Source: an uncultured Eggerthella sp.
GTDB lineage: Bacteria > Actinomycetota > Coriobacteriia > Coriobacteriales > Eggerthellaceae
Reading direction: 5' to 3'
DNA length: 64,000 bases
Assembly: GCA_900542525.1 (NCBI GenBank)
Contig: UQNZ01000001.1
Coordinates: 124,001-188,000 of the forward strand
In this document: in pieces, positions 61,737 to 64,000 of the stretch
Numbering within the stretch: position 1 is the stretch's first letter
How the letters are laid out: the number at the start of each line of letters is the position of its first letter
Notes under the pieces: generated by a model
Databases searched by the model: none
Told to the model about the DNA's origin: nothing
Seen by the model: only the letters and a program-made list of their open reading frames with translations
Translations under genes and position numbers: made by a program

Positions 61737-63020
61737 TTAATGAACGCTACAGGAAAGGCACGGGTCGTAGGCACGGACGAGCTTAGCGATCTCGGAGCGG
61801 ATATAGCCTTCGTCGAGGCCTGCTTCAACGAGCACTTCGACCAGGTGACGCGTATCAGCTTCAAGCGAAGCGAGGTTCTGGGACGTTGGCGTGATGATAG
61901 AAGCGTGCAGAACGCGGCCTTCATCGTCGAATTCGAGCTTGTGGAAGACCACACCGCGCGGCGCTTCACTCATGCCCACGCCGGTGCCAGCACGCACTTC
62001 GAAGGGAACCGGCTTCGAATCGCCCTCCCCTTTCGCCAGTTCACGGCAGATCCCCGCGCAGCGGATAAGCGCATCTAAGATCTCGATAGCTTGCGCCAGA
62101 TTGTTCTTCATGGGGTTCTTCTCTTCAGGACGAAGACCCGCCTTCGCAGAAGCGAACTTCGCCTCTTGTGAAAGATGATCCCACGAAGCGTTCAAACGAG
62201 AAAGTGCGGAGGTGAAGACAGGCTTGCCCGTTGCTTTCACGCGTGTGAAGAGCGCACCGGAATGCGGTACTTCATATTCTTCAAGGTACGACTCGAAATC
62301 ATGCGCATCGAAGCGAACGTGCTCATCGATGAGCTCGAGCGTGTTCGAAGACTGCACCGGGTAGTAATCGTCTTCGACCATGGCCAAAAGATCAGAAGCG
62401 GTATGGATCTCGGTGATGCGGAACGAAGAGAACAGATCGACCGTTGCTTTCGCGAACGGGATCGCCGCTTCGAGCCGATCGGCGAGCTCAAGGTATTCCT
62501 GCGCGCTGATCTCATGCGTGAAACCGCCCACCACTGCCGTGATGGGATGGATCGAGCGCCCGCCCACGAGCGTGCAAAGATCGTTGCCGAGCTTCTTCAA
62601 ATCGAGCGCCTGGTTGAACAGTTCAGGGTCTGATTGTGCGAGCGGGAATACGCTTTCCTCACCCACGAAATCAGGCACCACGAACACGAAGAGATGAGAA
62701 GCGTGATTCTGCAGGTAGGAGCCATACACGAGCAACTCACGCAGCATCTTCGTACGCGGCGAGACTTCGATGCCGAACGCATCCTCGACCGCTTTAAGGT
62801 CGGTCACGCAATGGCTCGGCGAACAGATGCCGCAGATGCGCGAAGAGATATAGGAGCAATCCTTGTAACTCTGCCCGCGCACCATGCTCTCGAACAGGCG
62901 CGCTGGCTCGACGATGTTCATCTCAACGGTCTTCACCACGTCGTCTTCGATGACCACATGCACATTGCCATGGCCCTCGACGCGCGCGACATGATCGATA
63001 TTAAGCTGGGAGCGTGTCAT
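61737..63020 (-). CDS. Group 3b-like NiFe-hydrogenase large (alpha) subunit without C-terminal extension
   Basis: A 427-residue catalytic subunit of a soluble hydrogenase. The N-terminal ligands lie in SRICGICSPSHCVTD near residue 60, where C-G-x-C-x-x-x-H is kept. The C-terminal ligands are DPCLSCSVH, and the stop codon follows directly after the His. There is therefore no extension to be cut off, unlike typical NiFe enzymes, and no protease would be needed. The start ATG 63020 follows AAGGAA and overlaps the delta gene by 20 nt. Gene order gamma-delta-alpha matches the bifunctional sulfhydrogenase-type enzymes. Cytoplasmic; electrons exchange with NAD(P). Confidence 0.88.
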   Translation of the reverse strand: MTRSQLNIDHVARVEGHGNVHVVIEDDVVKTVEMNIVEPARLFESMVRGQSYKDCSYISSRICGICSPSHCVTDLKAVEDAFGIEVSPRTKMLRELLVYGSYLQNHASHLFVFVVPDFVGEESVFPLAQSDPELFNQALDLKKLGNDLCTLVGGRSIHPITAVVGGFTHEISAQEYLELADRLEAAIPFAKATVDLFSSFRITEIHTASDLLAMVEDDYYPVQSSNTLELIDEHVRFDAHDFESYLEEYEVPHSGALFTRVKATGKPVFTSALSRLNASWDHLSQEAKFASAKAGLRPEEKNPMKNNLAQAIEILDALIRCAGICRELAKGEGDSKPVPFEVRAGTGVGMSEAPRGVVFHKLEFDDEGRVLHASIITPTSQNLASLEADTRHLVEVLVEAGLDEGYIRSEIAKLVRAYDPCLSCSVH

Positions 63021-63816
63021 GTGATTCCTTGTCTTCTGCGGCAATGAGCGGATTGGTTTGGTTGAAGATCGTAAGCTTGCGATCGAACTCTTCAGGGGAA
63101 AGCCCGAAACGCTCGACCGCCTTGCGTGCTGATGCGAGGTTGGCCTTTGGTGAAAGACCGCGGCATCCCATGCATGGCCTACCCAAGCTCGGGCAGCGCG
63201 CCATGCAGCCGCCGTTGGTCACCATGCCCAGACAGATCTCGCCACGCGGGTAGAAGCACAGGTTCTCCTGGCGTTTGCATTCGGCACACATCGTCGTGGA
63301 ACGACGATGGCGGTTCGACCCATGCAATGCCGCACTGAGCACTTGCGCGAACTCGTAGAAATCGATCGGACAAGAGAGCACCGCATAATCGACATCGATG
63401 ACATCCTTTACCGCACGCGGTTCGATCACGGTGCCGCACGCCTCGGGAAGCGTGTCGTAGACTTCCCCGATGCGTCCCTCGAAGCCTTGCGCTGCCATGC
63501 CGGGAATGCCGGCGGTATGCGCGCACGCTCCGATCGTGATGACGATCTCCGCCTTTTCGCGCAGCTGTTTTACCTGGCGAACAGCCTCTTCAGTGGTTAC
63601 CGCGCCCTCGATGATCGCGATATCGAACTCTTCTGGCATCGGTTCGCTCGAGGCAAGCTGCCAGTATTCAAGATCGATGCGCCCGAGGATGTCGGTGAGG
63701 AAGTGCTCTTGATTGGTGATCTGCAGCTGACAGCCAAAGCAGCTCGCTAGGCCCACGACCACGACGCGCAGCGGCTTCTGCTCAGCACAGGATGAGGACA
63801 GGGGTTGTTTTTCCAT
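63001..63816 (-). CDS. Group 3b-like NiFe-hydrogenase small (delta) subunit
   Basis: A 271-residue electron-transfer subunit. Proximal cluster ligands are in VVGLASCFGCQLQI and ITIGACAHTAGIPG. Later cysteines are in LSCPIDFYE, CAECKRQENLCFYPRGEICLG and CMARCPSLGRPCMGCRGL. The last cysteines are similar to sulfhydrogenase delta-type proteins. No Tat signal is present, consistent with a cytoplasmic enzyme. ATG 63816 lies one base after the stop of the gamma subunit; an upstream frame to 63870 overlaps it. Confidence 0.88.
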   Translation of the reverse strand: MEKQPLSSSCAEQKPLRVVVVGLASCFGCQLQITNQEHFLTDILGRIDLEYWQLASSEPMPEEFDIAIIEGAVTTEEAVRQVKQLREKAEIVITIGACAHTAGIPGMAAQGFEGRIGEVYDTLPEACGTVIEPRAVKDVIDVDYAVLSCPIDFYEFAQVLSAALHGSNRHRRSTTMCAECKRQENLCFYPRGEICLGMVTNGGCMARCPSLGRPCMGCRGLSPKANLASARKAVERFGLSPEEFDRKLTIFNQTNPLIAAEDKESHDTLPA

Positions 63817-63817
63817 G

Positions 63818-64000
63818 CTACATCGACCCCTGAATGTTCTTGGCTTCCCAGTAATTGAACACTGGCCCATCGAAGCAAACGTATTGATGCCCGATCTGGC
63901 AGTGTCCGCACCGGCCCATGCCGCACTTCATGTGACGTTCGAACGACATGAAGATGCGATCATAGCTGATGCCCTTCTTCGCCATCTCCTCGACCACGAA
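63818..64000 (-). CDS. NiFe-hydrogenase gamma (NAD(P)/FAD-binding) subunit, 5' end outside window
   Basis: The last 60 codons of a minus-strand gene. RHMKCGMGRCGHCQIGHQYV with C-x4-C-x2-C and the final Cys in YVCFDGPVF is the 2Fe-2S site of the dihydroorotate-dehydrogenase electron-transfer-subunit type, found in HydG of sulfhydrogenases. The FAD and NAD(P) domains lie outside the window. Its stop is one base before the delta gene. Confidence 0.85.
   Translation of the reverse strand, partial: FVVEEMAKKGISYDRIFMSFERHMKCGMGRCGHCQIGHQYVCFDGPVFNYWEAKNIQGSM

Overview
The window looks like chromosomal DNA from a strictly anaerobic, monoderm actinobacterium of the class Coriobacteriia, most likely family Eggerthellaceae. 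This is inferred from moderate-to-high GC, protein style, two different NiFe hydrogenases, several many-cluster iron-sulfur proteins, Cna-B/SpaA-type surface proteins and a RodA/PBP2/MreBCD block. No species is assigned. No prophage, transposase, rRNA operon or CRISPR array was seen. Almost all coding capacity is accounted for.

Layout. 1-4951 (minus): priA (3' end outside the window), then metK downstream of a radical SAM/SPASM gene. 5244-11837 (plus): an ATP-grasp (glutathionylspermidine-synthase-like) protein, a DUF1461 membrane protein, gltX, an Fe-S protein, a hotdog thioesterase and a YczE-like membrane protein. mfd (minus) and nth (plus) follow, divergently transcribed. 16354-16604 is a 251-bp nested inverted repeat between nth and hypA. 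hypA sits behind a 993-residue FAD/Fe-S oxidoreductase. 20150-25639 is a two-component system with a MacB/FtsX-type ABC transporter. 25837-26824 is a frameshifted HTH/membrane regulator.

27198-36374 is a roughly 9-kb surface locus on the minus strand. In transcription order it encodes a secreted Cna-B-like protein, a SipW/TasA-type small protein, a second small secreted protein, a protein with an LPKTMD tail, a MucBP-like membrane-anchored protein, a terminator, and a 1503-residue adhesin with fibro-slime, SpaA and FctA-like domains and an LAKMGD tail. No sortase or SipW peptidase is in the window. It faces a plus-strand pair: an O-antigen-ligase-like polytopic protein and a membrane-anchored amidase.

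39012-43888 encodes a Tat-exported group 1 uptake NiFe hydrogenase (small and large subunits, cytochrome b) plus a membrane protein and a maturation protease. 44197-54385 holds pheA, a MutY-like glycosylase, an Rrf2 regulator, a degenerate AAA+ protein, a HAD phosphatase, a heterodimeric ABC exporter, a NimA-like flavoprotein, an MGMT-type protein and tRNA-Asp. 54636-61650 carries a DUF697-like protein and the elongasome genes rodA, mrdA, mreD, mreC and mreB. 61737-64000 carries a cytoplasmic group 3b-like NiFe hydrogenase (alpha, delta and partial gamma subunits).

The genes suggest a hydrogen-linked anaerobic metabolism: an outward-facing hydrogenase feeding quinone through cytochrome b, a soluble hydrogenase exchanging electrons with NAD(P), and a large FAD/Fe-S oxidoreductase beside a nickel chaperone. 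The least explained parts are the surface-fibre-like locus, the nested inverted repeats and the degenerate AAA+ protein.
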